Assembly (NCBI GenBank): GCA_032718475.1
Contig: JAUCBJ010008463.1
Span: 1 to 64,000 of the forward strand
DNA: 64,000 nucleotides
Source: Nemertoderma westbladi
Taxonomy: Eukaryota > Xenacoelomorpha > Nemertodermatida > Nemertodermatidae
Direction: 5' to 3'
Shown here piece after piece: positions 62,892 through 64,000 of the stretch. Position numbers and translations under genes: made by a program. Numbering within the stretch: position 1 is the stretch's first letter; each line of letters starts with the position of its first letter. The notes beneath the pieces are model-generated. The model was given only the letters and a program-made list of their open reading frames with translations, ran no database searches and had not been told where the DNA came from.

Positions 62892-64000
62892 GTATCAACT
62901 AATTGGACATTCCTGATATTAGCTGAGCTGCTGTCACGTCGTTTGGTTAAAAGATTAGCTACTGTAAGCTACTTCGGAACAGAGAAGGGTTCAAGTGCGG
63001 GCGTTGGACACCTGTTGGGCATGTCTTGCTCCAGGTCACGTACGTTATAAATAATTATATATATATATAAATAATATACAAATAATAATAAATACAACAA
63101 TCGCAGTAACTAATCAGGTGCTGCCTAAAAACCCCCTTCTAATGCTGCATTGAAGATGGTTGGTTGCAAAACGTATGTTGAAGATCTCAACGATAAATTC
63201 CCTTCAATGTTAAATTTCGAACAATATCAAATGTTCTAGAATGGAAAAGATTAATTGTGTTTAATAAAAAAAAACTATATTCAGGGGCCAACTTTCACAA
63301 GCAACATCTGGCGCTCTGCAGGACACCGTGCCATTTAATATCACGATCCACTGGAAGCTATGCAGCATTAAAAAACCATCCCACGAAATATCTGAGACTG
63401 CAACTGAAAATACAGGAAGTACATCTTCTTGGATTTACAATATATTTGACTGGAAATCATGCCCGCCAAAGCGACAACTTGAAACCAGCAACATATAATC
63501 GCCCTTTTTAATTAACTCGCTTTTTTTTCTTTGTATGCACTTATTACATTATATATTCAGAAAAATAAAGTGCCAATAAACCATTTACCCCGTGGGTGGG
63601 ATAAATGATTACCCCCGTGGGATAATTATCTTCTAACTTCCCATACATCTTTCAATAAAGTGCCGGAATTGGACAATATTAAGGGGGGAGGGGGTTGCGG
63701 GGTGGGGATGGCACCCTCAATAATAGAGCCTCACATTTGTTCAGAATATCACCCCATTTCAGTTAAAATTAACTGATAATAGCTTTTTCATGAAAAAACG
63801 TCATTCTGAGATATATAAGCCTTCTCATATAGGTGTTTAGGAACAATTCATACTTTCCCGCTATTTTAGATAGGCCCCTAATACCATTTTTCTTTGTTCA
63901 ACAATAACTTTGTCAAAAATGTATGAAATTCAACGAAATTTTTCGGGGAACTATCGAAAATTCATCTTTATACAAAATACAGTCAAAATATAAGTACGTT
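62892..64000. other. Intergenic to window end
   Basis: AT-rich with a (ta)n tract near 63052-63070. A short open frame (63257-63511) has no domain. A local near-palindrome (accatttaccccgtggg with a partial repeat cccccgtggg) lies near 63577-63625. The last 42 bases repeat the sequence just upstream of the gypsy element. No gene supported. Confidence 0.5.

Overview
This is a eukaryotic, almost certainly animal, genomic window. It carries intron-poor animal genes (a BTB-BACK-Kelch adaptor, KIN17 and a THAP zinc-finger exon), a consensus 5' splice donor and 3' acceptor upstream of KIN17, poly(A) signals, and a dense load of animal-type transposons (BEL/Pao, Ty3/gypsy, Penelope-like, non-LTR LINEs, hAT-type MITEs, fold-back elements). 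The DNA is AT-rich and repeatedly shows palindromic words such as ACCGGT, AGGCCT, CAGTACTG and TTCTAGAA. A marine invertebrate is my best guess; the phylum cannot be fixed from the sequence.

Layout. 1-1011: the 3' part of a decayed BEL/Pao LTR, then a 5'-truncated LINE. 3403-5175 (minus): an intact single-exon BTB-Kelch gene. 6137-8339: about 71 copies of a 31-bp minisatellite. 13277-16781: about 108 copies of a 32/33-bp satellite with higher-order repeats. 17436-19203: inverted repeats around a THAP exon, with a 648-bp fold-back element nested in the left repeat. 19690-24320: broken LINEs, a gag-like fragment, a MITE and a split 30-bp minisatellite. 25333-26806: the KIN17 gene. 26882-27870: a non-autonomous hAT element with 8-bp target duplication. 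27935-29982 and 30195-31150: two very large palindromes, the first split by a LINE. 32050-36500: a LINE reverse-transcriptase fragment running straight into a 34-bp satellite of about 105 copies. 38410-38801: another MITE. 39289-40230: a frameshifted gag-like remnant. 40235-56047: a 15.8-kb BEL/Pao element with long leader, gag, pol and an unexplained third ORF. 56048-57901 (minus): a Penelope-like reverse transcriptase cut off by the BEL LTR. 58263-62891: a very young, apparently complete Ty3/gypsy element.

How things fit together. Only three loci look like host genes or domesticated genes (Kelch, KIN17, possibly THAP); nearly everything else is mobile or tandem DNA. Nesting gives relative ages: LINE into BEL-like LTR sequence, LINE into a palindrome, fold-back into a THAP-flanking repeat, BEL against Penelope. 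The youngest insertion is the gypsy element: its two 278-bp LTRs look identical and are flanked by a 4-bp duplication. Its gag and pol overlap at a canonical -1 frameshift heptamer. The BEL element is the most unusual object: very large, with a duplicated leader, a third ORF without recognisable homology, and a run of codon-aligned splice-donor-like motifs across the gag-pol junction.
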